Shown here: one piece after another, positions 15,925-25,264 of the stretch
How the letters are laid out: each line of letters starts with the position of its first letter
Position numbering within the stretch: the stretch's first letter is position 1
Assembly (NCBI GenBank): GCA_947476475.1
Contig: CANJQT010000009.1
Location: forward strand, 1-61,329
DNA length: 61,329 nt
Direction: 5' to 3'
Origin: Paracoccaceae bacterium
GTDB taxonomy: Bacteria; Pseudomonadota; Alphaproteobacteria; Rhodobacterales; Rhodobacteraceae
The notes under the pieces: model-generated
Database searches by the model: none
Seen by the model: only the letters and a program-made list of their open reading frames with translations
Told to the model about the DNA's origin: nothing
Translations under genes and position numbers: made by a program

Positions 15925-16712
15925 CCTTTTCAGTCGCCCTTGCCGGATCCCATTCCGTCGTCTCCTCATTCTTCATCCGTCTGAAGGCTGCCGGGGCGGA
16001 TGTCCTTGCACTTTGCCCGCAGTTGGGCGCGACGGCGGAAGACATTGCTGATCGCGCCGGGATACGAACCCTGCTGCTTGTTCCCCGCGATGTGATGGAA
16101 TCCGAAGCCCTGCTGTTCGAGGCTGAAAATTTGGCCAAGACCAGTCCCGATCTGGAATTGATCATCCTTTCCGGCCCGCTGTCGCCGCGCTACGTCCGCG
16201 CACTGCGTGCCCGCATCGCCGCGCACATAGCGCTTGTCGACGCGCCCTTTTCGGGCACCCTGCGCCAAATCTCAGCTGGTCAGGCGACCTTCCTTGTCGG
16301 CGGCACTGCCGATGCGCTGAAGCTTGCGCATCCGGTTCTCGCTGCCCTTGGCCAGTCGGCAACCCATATGGGCGACTTCGGAACCGCCATGTCGGCCAAG
16401 GCGCTGCAGGACTGCATTGCAGCGGCGTCATCGGCGTTGACGCGCTCCGCGCTTGACTGGGCCGATGCGCAGGGGATCGAAGAAACCCGCTTGGTCCATC
16501 TGCTCGAAACCACTTTTGGTCGGCGCATGATGAATTCCATCACCGACCCAGCCTCGCTTGTCACCAACACCCTGCCCGGCGACAATGCAGGTCAGGTCCT
16601 GGTCAAGAATGTCGAACAGGCAATGGATACGGCGCTGAAAGGTGTCCACCTGACACCGCCACGCCGGTCCGGTTACGATTTTGCCACAACCCGTGCCCGG
16701 CACCTCCATTAG
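15921..16712 (+). CDS. 3-hydroxyisobutyrate dehydrogenase-like protein with degenerate NAD loop
   Basis: A 263-residue protein resembling the beta-hydroxyacid dehydrogenase/6PGDH superfamily: VDAPFSGTLRQISAGQATFLVGG matches the substrate-side signature and GDFGTAMSAKALQD matches the segment containing the catalytic Lys. The N-terminal Rossmann loop, normally GxGxxG, reads LAGSHSVVSSFF and has lost its glycines, so dinucleotide binding is doubtful. Translation starts at TTG overlapping the upstream TGA (TTGA), coupling it to the AAA+ ATPase. A dedicated role with that ATPase is therefore more likely than general metabolism. Confidence 0.8.
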   Translation: MTFSVALAGSHSVVSSFFIRLKAAGADVLALCPQLGATAEDIADRAGIRTLLLVPRDVMESEALLFEAENLAKTSPDLELIILSGPLSPRYVRALRARIAAHIALVDAPFSGTLRQISAGQATFLVGGTADALKLAHPVLAALGQSATHMGDFGTAMSAKALQDCIAAASSALTRSALDWADAQGIEETRLVHLLETTFGRRMMNSITDPASLVTNTLPGDNAGQVLVKNVEQAMDTALKGVHLTPPRRSGYDFATTRARHLH

Positions 16713-16755
16713 GATCTGCCACACCCGCGCCAGGCATGCCGACAGCACAAAGAAC

Positions 16756-16783
16756 AACGCCCGATCCTGACGGATCGGGCGTT
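16756..16783 (+). terminator. Hairpin between the dehydrogenase-like gene and folD (bidirectional)
   Basis: A perfect 12-bp stem AACGCCCGATCC / GGATCGGGCGTT with a TGAC loop lies between two convergent genes. The T content after the stem is low on both strands, so efficiency is uncertain. Confidence 0.7.
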
Positions 16784-16832
16784 GGCTATTCTTGGGTCCG
16801 GATCATACGCCCCGGGGTGTTTAAGCTACACC

Positions 16833-17723
16833 TCAGGCGGTCAGCCCCTTGGGCTCGGGCAGACCGTTCGCACGGCAGGTGGCGGTCAGGGTATTGGCCA
16901 ACAGGCAAGCAATCGTCATCGGCCCAACACCGCCCGGCACCGGGGTAATGGCACCTGCGACAGCGGCACAGCTTTCATAATGGGCGTCGCCCACCAGTTT
17001 GGTCTTTCCATCGCGTTCGATCCGGTTGATCCCCACGTCGATCACCGTGGCCCCCGGCTTCACGAACTCGCCGGTGATCATCTCGGGTCGGCCCACGGCC
17101 GCCACCAGGATATCGGCGCTGCGGCAGACCTCGGCCAGATTCCTGGTCTTCGAATGGGCAATCGTCACCGTGCAGCTGTCACCCAGCAGCAATTGCGCCA
17201 TCGGCTTGCCGACGATGTTCGACCGGCCCACGACCACCGCGTTCATCCCGGCAAGCGATCCGTGATGGTCACGCAGCATCATAAGGCACCCAAGCGGCGT
17301 GCAAGGCACCATCGATTTCTGCCCGGTGCCCAAAAGGCCAACGTTCGAAATATGGAACCCGTCGACATCCTTTGCCGGGTCAATCGAGTTGATCACCAGA
17401 TCTGAATTCAGATGCGCAGGCAGCGGAAGCTGCACCAGGATCCCGTTCACCTTCGGATCCTTGTTCAGCTTGTCGATCAGCGCCAGCAGATCGGCCTCCG
17501 AGGTCGCGGCATCCAGCTTGTGTTCGTAGGAATTCATCCCGACTTCGACGGTCTGCTTGCCCTTGGCCCCGACATAGACCTGGCTGGCCGGATCTTCGCC
17601 CACCAGCACCACCGCCAGACCGGGAACCAGCCCGTGATCGGCCTTCAGCTTCGCCACATGCTCGGCCACCTGACCACGCACCTTGGCCGCAAAGGCCTTG
17701 CCGTCGATTACCTTAGCCGTCAT
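16833..17723 (-). CDS. folD: Methylenetetrahydrofolate dehydrogenase/cyclohydrolase FolD
   Basis: A 296-residue bifunctional cytosolic enzyme that interconverts 5,10-methylene-, methenyl- and 10-formyl-tetrahydrofolate. The family signatures are present: [14 protein letters not shown] with the catalytic Lys, GILVQLPLP, and the NADP-binding Rossmann segment [17 protein letters not shown], then [13 protein letters not shown]. Length is typical. AGAAGGA lies upstream of ATG. fhs lies upstream on the same strand, so the two successive steps of folate one-carbon metabolism are clustered. Confidence 0.97.
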   Translation of the reverse strand: MTAKVIDGKAFAAKVRGQVAEHVAKLKADHGLVPGLAVVLVGEDPASQVYVGAKGKQTVEVGMNSYEHKLDAATSEADLLALIDKLNKDPKVNGILVQLPLPAHLNSDLVINSIDPAKDVDGFHISNVGLLGTGQKSMVPCTPLGCLMMLRDHHGSLAGMNAVVVGRSNIVGKPMAQLLLGDSCTVTIAHSKTRNLAEVCRSADILVAAVGRPEMITGEFVKPGATVIDVGINRIERDGKTKLVGDAHYESCAAVAGAITPVPGGVGPMTIACLLANTLTATCRANGLPEPKGLTA

Positions 17724-17955
17724 TCGTTCGAATCCTTCTCAAAAACCGTTTTGCCACATACGCTCAACCGCCGCTGAATCACCTTGGCCAGATCCATCGC
17801 GCCGATACCGGCACCTGCATCCGCCAAGTCGCCGCAATCTGCGGGGTATTTTGGCGAAATGCCACTGGTGGGCGCATCGGTCCCTGGCGCGGGGTAAACT
17901 CGTACACCCGCCAGTTGGTGGGCCCTGCCACGGCCTGCAATGCGCCCGCTGGTCT
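17724..17955 (-). other. Intergenic region upstream of folD, no gene recognised
   Basis: All three reverse frames are open for much of this GC-rich stretch, but none has a start codon with a ribosome site or a recognisable product. It must hold the folD promoter, because a terminator follows fhs. No clear -35/-10 pair could be assigned. Confidence 0.4.
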
Positions 17956-18016
17956 AAAAAGGCCGGGCCCGGGGCTGATTGCACCCCCCGAAAGGTGTGC
18001 CAAACCCGGACCCGGC
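17956..18016 (-). terminator. Rho-independent terminator after fhs
   Basis: GCCGGGTCCGGG and CCCGGGCCCGGC (18005-18016 and 17962-17973) pair with one mismatch, enclose a second small stem, and are followed on the reverse strand by TTTTT (17960-17956). It starts 7 bases after the fhs stop. Confidence 0.8.
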
Positions 18017-18022
18017 GTCAGA

Positions 18023-19699
18023 TCAGAACAGGCCTTCGACGTTGCCTTCAGCGTTCAGCTTGATCACTTCCGCCGACGGAACCTTGGGCAGGCCCGGCAT
18101 GGTCATGATCTCGCCGCAGATGGCGACGACGAACCCGGCGCCCGCCGACAAGCGCACTTCGCGCACTGGCACCGTATGGCCGGTGGGCGCACCGCGCACG
18201 GTCGGGTCGGTGGTAAAGCTGTACTGGGTCTTGGCCACACAGATCGGCAGATTGCCATAACCCTGGGCTTCCCACGTCTTCAGCTGATCGCGGATCGACT
18301 TGTCGGCAATCACCTCGTCAGCGTGATAGATACGCTTGGCGATGGTTTCCAGCTTCTGGAACAGCGGCATGTCATCCGGGTAGATCGGCGCGAAATTGGC
18401 GGCGCCCGATTCTGCCAGCTGCACAACCTTCTTGGCCAGATCTTCGATCCCGGCCGAACCATGCGCCCAATGCTTGCACAGGATCGCCTCTGCGCCCTGT
18501 TCGGCCACATAGGCCTGCACAGCCGCAATTTCCGCATCAGTGTCGCTGAAGAAGTGGTTGATCGCCACAACGACAGGCACGCCAAACGATTTGACGTTGC
18601 CAATATGGCGGCCAAGGTTCGGACAGCCTTTTTTCACGGCTTCAACATTTTCCGCGCCAAGGTCTGCCTTGGCCACGCCGCCGTTCATCTTCATCGCGCG
18701 CACCGTGGCCACGATGACCGCCGCCGAGGGCTTCAGCCCCGCCTTGCGGCACTTGATGTCGAAAAACTTTTCAGCGCCCAGATCGGCACCGAAACCAGCT
18801 TCGGTCACGACATACTCGCCCAGCTTCAGTGCGGTCTTGGTGGCGATGACCGAGTTGCAGCCGTGCGCGATGTTTGCAAACGGGCCGCCATGCACGAAGG
18901 CCGGGTTGTTTTCCAGCGTCTGCACCAGGTTCGGCTGCATCGCATCCTTCAGCAGCACGGTCATCGCGCCGTCGGCCTTGATGTCGCGGCAATAGATCGG
19001 CTTCTTGGCGCGGGTATAGGCCACGACAATATCGCCCAGACGCTTTTGCAGGTCTTCAAGGTCGTTCGACAGGCACAGGATCGCCATGACTTCCGACGCC
19101 ACGGTGATGTCAAAGCCGGTCTGACGCGGGAAGCCGTTGGAAACGCCGCCCAAGCTGACGACGATATCGCGCAGCGCGCGGTCGTTCATGTCCATCACCC
19201 GGCGCCAGGCCACGCGACGCTCGTCGATGTCCAGATCATTGCCCCAGTAGATATGGTTGTCGATCATAGCCGACAGCAGGTTGTGGGCGCTGGTAATTGC
19301 GTGGAAGTCGCCGGTGAAATGCAGGTTCATTTCTTCCATCGGCACGACTTGCGCATAACCGCCACCGGCCGCGCCACCCTTCATCCCGAAGTTCGGGCCA
19401 AGCGAGGCTTCGCGGATGCAGACCACGGCCTTCTTGCCGATCCGGTTCAGCCCGTCGCCCAGACCAACGGTCGTGGTGGTCTTGCCTTCGCCCGCAGGGG
19501 TCGGGTTGATCGCCGTCACCAGGATCAGCTTGCCGTCCTTCTTGCCGGCCAGCGACTTGATGAACTCCTGGCTGATCTTGGCCTTGTCATGGCCATAGGG
19601 CAGCAGATGCTCTGTCGGGATGCCCAGCTTGGTGCCGATCTCCTGGATCGGGCGCTTCTTGGCCTCGCGGGCAATCTCGATATCAGTCTTGAAGGACAT
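18023..19699 (-). CDS. fhs: Formate-tetrahydrofolate ligase
   Basis: A 558-residue cytosolic enzyme that makes 10-formyl-tetrahydrofolate from formate, tetrahydrofolate and ATP. The ATP-binding segment [13 protein letters not shown] (about residues 67-79) and the conserved [11 protein letters not shown] and FTGDFHA stretches are present. An upstream in-frame start would add 19 residues; 19699 is preferred because CAGGAG lies 8 bases before ATG and the family begins with [10 protein letters not shown]-like sequence. The gene ends in its own terminator and is preceded by two palindromes that may be regulatory. Confidence 0.97.
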   Translation of the reverse strand: MSFKTDIEIAREAKKRPIQEIGTKLGIPTEHLLPYGHDKAKISQEFIKSLAGKKDGKLILVTAINPTPAGEGKTTTTVGLGDGLNRIGKKAVVCIREASLGPNFGMKGGAAGGGYAQVVPMEEMNLHFTGDFHAITSAHNLLSAMIDNHIYWGNDLDIDERRVAWRRVMDMNDRALRDIVVSLGGVSNGFPRQTGFDITVASEVMAILCLSNDLEDLQKRLGDIVVAYTRAKKPIYCRDIKADGAMTVLLKDAMQPNLVQTLENNPAFVHGGPFANIAHGCNSVIATKTALKLGEYVVTEAGFGADLGAEKFFDIKCRKAGLKPSAAVIVATVRAMKMNGGVAKADLGAENVEAVKKGCPNLGRHIGNVKSFGVPVVVAINHFFSDTDAEIAAVQAYVAEQGAEAILCKHWAHGSAGIEDLAKKVVQLAESGAANFAPIYPDDMPLFQKLETIAKRIYHADEVIADKSIRDQLKTWEAQGYGNLPICVAKTQYSFTTDPTVRGAPTGHTVPVREVRLSAGAGFVVAICGEIMTMPGLPKVPSAEVIKLNAEGNVEGLF

Positions 19700-19792
19700 G
19701 CCGGTCTCCTGATGAATGGGCAAGAACCTGTGCCAGATGGCCAAGGTCGTTGGCAACGGTTCTAGCGGTGGTATCCCGTCGGATACGGACGA

Positions 19793-19844
19793 ATTCCGAC
19801 ATTTTCAGCGTCGGAATCGCCAGAGAAAGTTTCCCATAGGAAAC
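19793..19844 (-). promoter_or_regulatory. Two inverted repeats upstream of fhs
   Basis: ATTCCGAC and GTCGGAAT (19793-19800 and 19810-19817) form a perfect 8-bp repeat with a 9-base spacer, and GTTTCC-CATA-GGAAAC (19829-19844) a second. They lie between the MOSC gene stop and the fhs start. They could be operators for fhs or a 3' structure of the MOSC mRNA. Confidence 0.4.
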
Positions 19845-19885
19845 AAGTGCCCCCTGCGGGTAAACAAGGCCGCCGCGATGCCGCC

Positions 19886-20482
19886 TCAGCCCCGGACCGG
19901 CGGTTGGTGCGCCCAGCCACGCTGGTCGGGAATATGCAGCCGCAACCGCTCGCCCAAACGAAAAATCCCTTCGCGTTCGACCCAGGCCGTAACGCCCCGT
20001 CGCCCCTTGGCCGCAGGCTTGAATGCCTTGCCAAACCCCGGATATGCGGCCTCGATACCCGGCGCGGGCAGTGTGCAGGGGCGGTTTTGCATGTCGATCA
20101 CCAGCGTCGCCCCGCCTTCACCCTGAAGCCGCGACGAGGGTGGAACATGACTGAAATCACCAATCCCCTCGACCAGCATCGTGGCCCCCACCAAAGCCGG
20201 GTCGAGTTTGGCAATTCCCATATCGGCGGCTATCGCATCCAGTTCCTCACGCGACAGGATCGAAAATTGCCGCGTGTTGCGGATTTCGGTGCCGCGCGGA
20301 TACTGGCTGACCACCCGGCTGTCAGACGCCCGCGTCAGCCCGCCATGCGCCTCGCCCTCGGGTCCGGCAAAGCTGGCCGCCAACTGCGTGACCGCGCCCG
20401 ATGCAAGCGCGGCCTCGCGGTCGGCAACGCGCCCCAGCCAGACGATCGTTCCGTAAAAATCGGTAGGTATCAGTGCAGGCAT
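19886..20482 (-). CDS. MOSC domain-containing protein
   Basis: A 198-residue protein of the MOSC (molybdenum cofactor sulfurase C-terminal) superfamily, whose members bind the molybdenum cofactor and shuttle or use sulfur. Recognisable parts are HGGLTRASDSRVV, NTRQFSILSREELDAIA and the Cys-containing IDMQNRPCTLPA. The start at 20482 is preferred over ORF extensions to 20656 because these would run through the ftsH terminator and 3' end. Partner enzyme and substrate are not evident from context. Confidence 0.88.
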   Translation of the reverse strand: MPALIPTDFYGTIVWLGRVADREAALASGAVTQLAASFAGPEGEAHGGLTRASDSRVVSQYPRGTEIRNTRQFSILSREELDAIAADMGIAKLDPALVGATMLVEGIGDFSHVPPSSRLQGEGGATLVIDMQNRPCTLPAPGIEAAYPGFGKAFKPAAKGRRGVTAWVEREGIFRLGERLRLHIPDQRGWAHQPPVRG

Positions 20483-20502
20483 CGTCCATCCCATCGTCGT
20501 GA

Positions 20503-20533
20503 CAAAGAAAAAGGGCGGCCACCCAGGCCGCCC
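20503..20533 (-). terminator. Rho-independent terminator after ftsH
   Basis: GGGCGGCC and GGCCGCCC pair perfectly around a 5-base loop, followed on the reverse strand by CTTTTTCTTTG. It lies between the ftsH stop (20550) and the MOSC start. Confidence 0.92.
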
Positions 20534-20549
20534 CCATTCCTCAAATCTG

Positions 20550-22466
20550 TCAGGCCGATGCTTCCGGCTCCAGCCCAGCCTTCTTGGCCGCCTTGGGCCG
20601 TCCGGCCTTCGGCACCAATGACGGTGCCGCAGCACCCGCACCACCTTCCGGCTCATCGCTGTTCAGAACTTCGCCAGCAGTCACCTTGCGAATTTCATCA
20701 CCGGTCAGGGTTTCATATTCCAGCAGACCCTTGGCCAGCCGCTCGAACTCGATCGACTTCTCCAGCAAGATCTTGCGCGCGGTTGCATAGCCGCCGTCAA
20801 TCAGCCGCTTCACTTCGCTTTCGATCAGCACCTTGGTTTCCGCCGATACCGAAAATCCGCCGGTCTGCCCCTGATATCCCTGATGCGCCTCTGAATAGTC
20901 GATATTGCCTACCTTGTCGGACATGCCCCAGCGCATCACCATCGCCCGCGCCAGCGACGAAGCCTGCATGATGTCACCGTAGGGGCCGTTCGACACGGAA
21001 TCTTCGCCCCACTTGATGATCTCGGCCGCCTTGCCGGCCATCGTCATGGCGATCCGCTGCTCGCACTGGTCCCGGTGCATGTTCAGCTGGTCAATTTCCG
21101 GCAGGCTCATCACCATGCCCAGCGACGCGCCACGCGGAATGATCGTGGCTTTGTAAACCGGATCGCACTTGGGCAAGGCCATGCCAACGATGGCGTGACC
21201 GGCCTCGTGATAGGCCGTATGTTCCTTTTGCTCGTCGGTCAGGACCATGCTGCGCCGCTCGACGCCCATCATCACCTTGTCCTTGGCATTCTCGAAATCA
21301 TCCATCGTCACGAAACGGCGGCCATAGCGGGCGGCCATCAGTGCCGCCTCATTGACCAGATTCGCCAGATCAGCGCCCGAAAAACCGGGGCTGCCGCGCG
21401 CGATCAGGCGCAAATCAACATCCGGCCCAAGCGGCACCTTGCGCGCATGCACCGACAGGATCTTCTCGCGCCCCTTGATATCGGGGTGGCCGACATGGAT
21501 CTGACGGTCAAAGCGGCCCGGGCGCAGCAGCGCAGGGTCAAGTACGTCGCGCCGGTTGGTCGCCGCGACGATGATGATGCCCTCATTGGCCTCGAACCCG
21601 TCCATTTCTACCAGAAGCTGGTTCAGCGTCTGTTCGCGTTCGTCATTGCCGCCACCGATGCCAACGCCACGCGAACGCCCTACCGCGTCAATCTCGTCGA
21701 TGAAAACGATGCAAGGCGCGTTCTTCTTGGCCTGTTCGAACATGTCGCGCACGCGGCTTGCGCCCACGCCCACGAACATTTCCACGAAGTCGGAACCCGA
21801 GATGGTGAAGAACGGCACCCCCGCCTCTCCGGCAATCGCGCGCGCCAGCAGGGTTTTACCGGTGCCGGGCGGACCAACCAGCAGCGCGCCCTTGGGGATC
21901 TTGCCGCCCAGACGGCTGAACTTCTGCGGGTTGCGCAGGAATTCGACAATCTCCTCAAGCTCTTCCTTGGCCTCGTCGATCCCTGCGACATCGTCAAAGG
22001 TCACGCGGCCCTGCTTTTCCGTCAGCAACTTCGCGCGGCTTTTGCCAAAGCCCATCGCCCCGCCTTTGCCGCCGCCCTGCATCCGGTTCATGAAGAACAC
22101 CCAGACACCGATCAGCACGATGAACGGAAGCCACACGCCAAGCAGCGAAAAGAAGCTGGACTGCGCCTGCTTTTCCGCCTTAACCGCCACGTCTTTTGCA
22201 ATCAGCTTGTCCACCAGTTGGGTGTTCAGCTGTTCACCCTCGGGCTTGATCGTCAGCCACTGGCTTCCGTCCGCCGTCTTGACGATGATCTGTTCGCCAT
22301 CCAGCGTGACACCCGCCACTTGCCCTTCATCGACCTTTTTCATGAAGTCCGAATAGGCCATGGTCTGACCGCTGAATGTCGTCTGACTGCCACTGAACAG
22401 ATTGAACAGGGCCAGGATCAGCAGGAACAGTACGACCCAAAAGGCGATGTTTCTCGCGTTGCCCAA
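20550..22466 (-). CDS. ftsH: ATP-dependent membrane metalloprotease FtsH
   Basis: A 638-residue inner-membrane AAA+ protease for quality control of membrane and regulatory proteins. It has two membrane segments (about residues 8-25 and 105-127) flanking a periplasmic domain, the AAA core with GPPGTGKT near residue 195 and the SRH region, and the zinc site HEAGH near residue 420. The start codon is TTG at 22466, supported by TGGAGG 7 bases upstream. tilS lies 78 bp upstream on the same strand, a common arrangement. Confidence 0.97.
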   Translation of the reverse strand: MGNARNIAFWVVLFLLILALFNLFSGSQTTFSGQTMAYSDFMKKVDEGQVAGVTLDGEQIIVKTADGSQWLTIKPEGEQLNTQLVDKLIAKDVAVKAEKQAQSSFFSLLGVWLPFIVLIGVWVFFMNRMQGGGKGGAMGFGKSRAKLLTEKQGRVTFDDVAGIDEAKEELEEIVEFLRNPQKFSRLGGKIPKGALLVGPPGTGKTLLARAIAGEAGVPFFTISGSDFVEMFVGVGASRVRDMFEQAKKNAPCIVFIDEIDAVGRSRGVGIGGGNDEREQTLNQLLVEMDGFEANEGIIIVAATNRRDVLDPALLRPGRFDRQIHVGHPDIKGREKILSVHARKVPLGPDVDLRLIARGSPGFSGADLANLVNEAALMAARYGRRFVTMDDFENAKDKVMMGVERRSMVLTDEQKEHTAYHEAGHAIVGMALPKCDPVYKATIIPRGASLGMVMSLPEIDQLNMHRDQCEQRIAMTMAGKAAEIIKWGEDSVSNGPYGDIMQASSLARAMVMRWGMSDKVGNIDYSEAHQGYQGQTGGFSVSAETKVLIESEVKRLIDGGYATARKILLEKSIEFERLAKGLLEYETLTGDEIRKVTAGEVLNSDEPEGGAGAAAPSLVPKAGRPKAAKKAGLEPEASA

Positions 22467-22544
22467 AGAAAGCCTCCAAATGATCTGCGCCGCCTTCGTC
22501 CGAACGCGGGCCTTTGGTCTAAAATAGAGATAAGGCCGTCAGGT

Positions 22545-23807
22545 TCAATGCAGGATTATCGAATTGAAAAAATCAGCTTCCGATTTGATCGGTTCCGCCC
22601 GCCATCCTTCGGCTTTTCCAGCCAAAGGGGCGGCGATCAGCCGCGTGCCCTGCCAGACAGCAGGCGAGGACAGTACCGTCGGGCGCGGCAATCCGCCTGC
22701 GCGCCAATCCGGGCATTGAACCAACCCCATCTCGCCCAAGGCGCGGATTGTCATCTTTTTCTCTGGCTCGGTCGGCCCGGTCACCTGCCAGCGCCCGTCC
22801 CAGATCTGCCCTACCGCTACCTCGGTTGCGGCCTCGGCGGCGGCAGGCTCACGCACCACCCGCAACGCGGCCTTTCGCGGCAGGATCAGGCAGCCCATCA
22901 GGGTCGTGCGTTTGCCTTCGGCAATCCCCGCCCAGACCTGCGCCAGCGCCTGATAACGCGGCCGGTAATCTGCCCCCGAAACCCAGATCAGCGCCTGCGC
23001 CAGCAAGCGGTCGCGTAACTCTGCCGGCGCCGCGTCCAGCTTCGCCCGATCAATCACCAGCCCACCACCCTCGCCCGTGACTGCGCTGCGCGCCAGATCG
23101 CGCGCACCATGGCGCAGGGCGTCACTGGCCCGGCGCAGCCTTTCGGCTGTGGCCAGCAGCCCTTCAACACCAATCCCCAACGGCGCCAGCACCGCCAAGG
23201 CCTGCCTCACCCGTACCCTGTCATAAGCCGGATCTTCATTGCTTGGGTCTTCAATCCAACCGATCCCGCGAGCCGTCAGCCAAAGCCGCAGCGCCCCGCG
23301 CCGCGCCGTCAGAAGCGGGCGGTGCCAAAGAACGCCCTCGGCCCGGCGTGCGGGCTGCATTGCAGCCAAGCCATCAACACCCGAACCACGCGCCAACCGC
23401 ATCAGGAAGGTTTCGGCCTGATCGTCCGCCGTGTGGCCCAGCGCCACATCCGCAAAGTCATGCACCCGCGCCCAGTCAGCCATCAGCCGATAGCGCGCGC
23501 GCCGCGCCTGATCCGGCAGATTGCCGCGCCCGTCCCAGCCGGTCCAGCGCAGCACATCATGCCCGATACCCAGCTCAGCACAGGCCCGGGCAACGCTCTC
23601 TGCTTCGAGCGCCGCCTCTGGTCGCAACCCATGGTCCACTGTCACGGCGCGAAGTGCGGTTCCACTTCCCCGCGCCCAGTCCACCAACAGATGCAGCAGC
23701 GCAACCGAATCCCCGCCGCCGGAAACGGCAACGCCCAGCCGCCGTGGGGGGCTGGGCGCAAAGGCCGCTGCAATCATCTCTGTCAGGCGTGGATCGGCGT
23801 CCGTCAC
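22545..23807 (-). CDS. tilS: tRNA(Ile)-lysidine synthase TilS
   Basis: A 420-residue N-type ATP pyrophosphatase that converts C34 of the CAU-anticodon tRNA(Ile) to lysidine, so that it reads AUA. The PP-loop S29-G-G-G-D-S34 is intact and the central LGHTADDQAETFLMRLARGSG stretch is typical. Start is GTG, overlapping the stop of the upstream ybgF (GTGA), so translation is coupled to the Tol-Pal operon end. Confidence 0.95.
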   Translation of the reverse strand: MTDADPRLTEMIAAAFAPSPPRRLGVAVSGGGDSVALLHLLVDWARGSGTALRAVTVDHGLRPEAALEAESVARACAELGIGHDVLRWTGWDGRGNLPDQARRARYRLMADWARVHDFADVALGHTADDQAETFLMRLARGSGVDGLAAMQPARRAEGVLWHRPLLTARRGALRLWLTARGIGWIEDPSNEDPAYDRVRVRQALAVLAPLGIGVEGLLATAERLRRASDALRHGARDLARSAVTGEGGGLVIDRAKLDAAPAELRDRLLAQALIWVSGADYRPRYQALAQVWAGIAEGKRTTLMGCLILPRKAALRVVREPAAAEAATEVAVGQIWDGRWQVTGPTEPEKKMTIRALGEMGLVQCPDWRAGGLPRPTVLSSPAVWQGTRLIAAPLAGKAEGWRAEPIKSEADFFNSIILH

Positions 23808-24652
23808 TGACAGCCAAGTTTTTGCATGGTCGCAATAGCTTCGCCAGCCTCTGGGACTGCCGGGAACCTTGCCGACACTTCGCCCAAGGTGACACAGGCG
23901 TCCTGTGTCTGACCCAAAAGCCCCAGTGCCGCACCCAGTCGCAGAAGTGCCGCCGGCGCACGCGGGCCTTCCGGCGCCCCGGAAAATGCCGCCAGATAGG
24001 CTTTCGCCGCCCCGGTCGTATCACCCGACTGACTCAGCGCCTCGCCTTGCAGGAACTGCGCCTCGCCGGTCAAAGGCCCGCCGGGATAATTCTGGGTAAA
24101 GGCGCCAAATGCCGCCCCTGCCCCAGCAAAGTCGCCCGCATCCATCTTGGCCTTGGCTGCGTCGAAATCAGCCTGTTCATTGATCGCCAGCTCAACCGTC
24201 GGTGCGCTCGGGTCAACGACCGGCGCGGTCACGCCCGCTCCGCCCGAAGTTGCTGGCGCGTCGCCCCCCAGCGTAGCCGTGATCGGCAGATTGGCGGAAT
24301 CGCAGCCCTCTTCCAGCTCGCAAATCCGGAACTCAAGATCGCCGACCCGGTTGGTCCCGTCAGCCACGACCTTTTCCACCCGGATCTGCAACTGTTCCTG
24401 CGCCGCCGTCAGCCGCGCCAGTTCGGATTCCATCGCGTTCATCCGGTCAAGCGCACTTGCGCCACCAGCCGCTTGCATACCCGCCTGCCCGCCCGCCAAC
24501 AGTTCGGACTTCAGTGCCTGCAACTGCGCCGCCAGCGTCTGCAACTCGTCGCGCATCTCGGCAAGAGTTGCCGCCTTGTCCTGGGCGTATACGCCACTGG
24601 CGGCAACCACAGCCACCGCCAGCGTCAGGACCTTCAGAAAAGGCCGGATCAT
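23804..24652 (-). CDS. ybgF: Tol-Pal system protein YbgF (CpoB)
   Basis: A 282-residue periplasmic protein linking Tol-Pal to peptidoglycan synthesis at division. It has a signal peptide (to about residue 23, GVYA), an N-terminal coiled coil for trimerisation (about 30-70), and C-terminal TPR repeats (about 160-280). AAAGGA stands 6 bases before the chosen ATG; the adjacent ATG at 24655 is an alternative. A longer frame from 24679 would overlap pal and is rejected. Confidence 0.92.
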   Translation of the reverse strand: MIRPFLKVLTLAVAVVAASGVYAQDKAATLAEMRDELQTLAAQLQALKSELLAGGQAGMQAAGGASALDRMNAMESELARLTAAQEQLQIRVEKVVADGTNRVGDLEFRICELEEGCDSANLPITATLGGDAPATSGGAGVTAPVVDPSAPTVELAINEQADFDAAKAKMDAGDFAGAGAAFGAFTQNYPGGPLTGEAQFLQGEALSQSGDTTGAAKAYLAAFSGAPEGPRAPAALLRLGAALGLLGQTQDACVTLGEVSARFPAVPEAGEAIATMQKLGCQ

Positions 24653-24665
24653 CATCTTTCCTTTA

Positions 24666-25190
24666 TCAGACGCCGGCACCCGCGCCGATCACCGTGACCG
24701 CACGCCGGTTCTGCGCGAAACAGCTTTCTTCCGAACAGACCGCCAGCGGGCGTTCCTTGCCATAAGACACGGTCTTCAGCCGCGCCCCGTCCACCCCTTG
24801 CGAGATGAGGTAGGCCTGAACCGCACTTGCACGCCGTGCGCCCAGCGCCAGGTTGTATTCGCTGGTGCCCTGCTCGTCAGCGTGACCTTCGATGATCGCC
24901 GTCGCCCCGGCATGGGCGTTCAGCCACTGCGCCTGACCGCTCAGCGTCGCCTGCGCTTCCGGCGTAAGGGTCGACTGGTCAACGACAAAACGCACCGTGT
25001 CGCCGATCCGCTGGTTGAAATAGGCCACCGAGTTCGGATCATTCGGATCCCCCAGCGCGCCAGAGGTGATGCCACCCGCGCCACCAAGTCCGCCCGCACC
25101 TCCGGCACCGCCGATAGCACGGTCGGGGTTGTTACAGGCCGCCAGCGCTAGCGCGCTGACCAGAAGGGCAATCGTCGAAAACTTCTGCAT
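24666..25190 (-). CDS. pal: Peptidoglycan-associated lipoprotein Pal
   Basis: A 174-residue outer-membrane lipoprotein (LAAC lipobox, Cys19) with a Gly/Ala-rich linker (about 26-45) and a C-terminal OmpA-like domain including EGHADEQGTSEYNLALGARRA-type peptidoglycan-binding residues. It binds TolB and the cell wall and drives outer-membrane constriction. It lies between tolB and ybgF in the usual order. Confidence 0.96.
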   Translation of the reverse strand: MQKFSTIALLVSALALAACNNPDRAIGGAGGAGGLGGAGGITSGALGDPNDPNSVAYFNQRIGDTVRFVVDQSTLTPEAQATLSGQAQWLNAHAGATAIIEGHADEQGTSEYNLALGARRASAVQAYLISQGVDGARLKTVSYGKERPLAVCSEESCFAQNRRAVTVIGAGAGV

Positions 25191-25264
25191 GTTGTTACCG
25201 CCTTTTCTTTTTTGGCTCGATCTAGTTCAGCATAGCACTGCATTTGCTCATTGGAAACGCCGCA

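Noticed and set aside
17739-18003. Two short - strand frames between folD and fhs (81 and 74 residues)
   Set aside because: All three frames are open here; the longer ones begin inside the fhs terminator and lack ribosome sites. A third frame ending at the folD start also lacks a start codon with support.
17915-19765. 616-residue open frame on the + strand
   Set aside because: It is antisense to fhs, whose protein is unmistakable. Long antisense frames are common in GC-rich DNA; the sequence is rich in His/Arg/Gln and matches no family.
21075-23018. 647-residue open frame on the + strand
   Set aside because: Antisense to ftsH and tilS, with no ribosome site and shadow-like composition.
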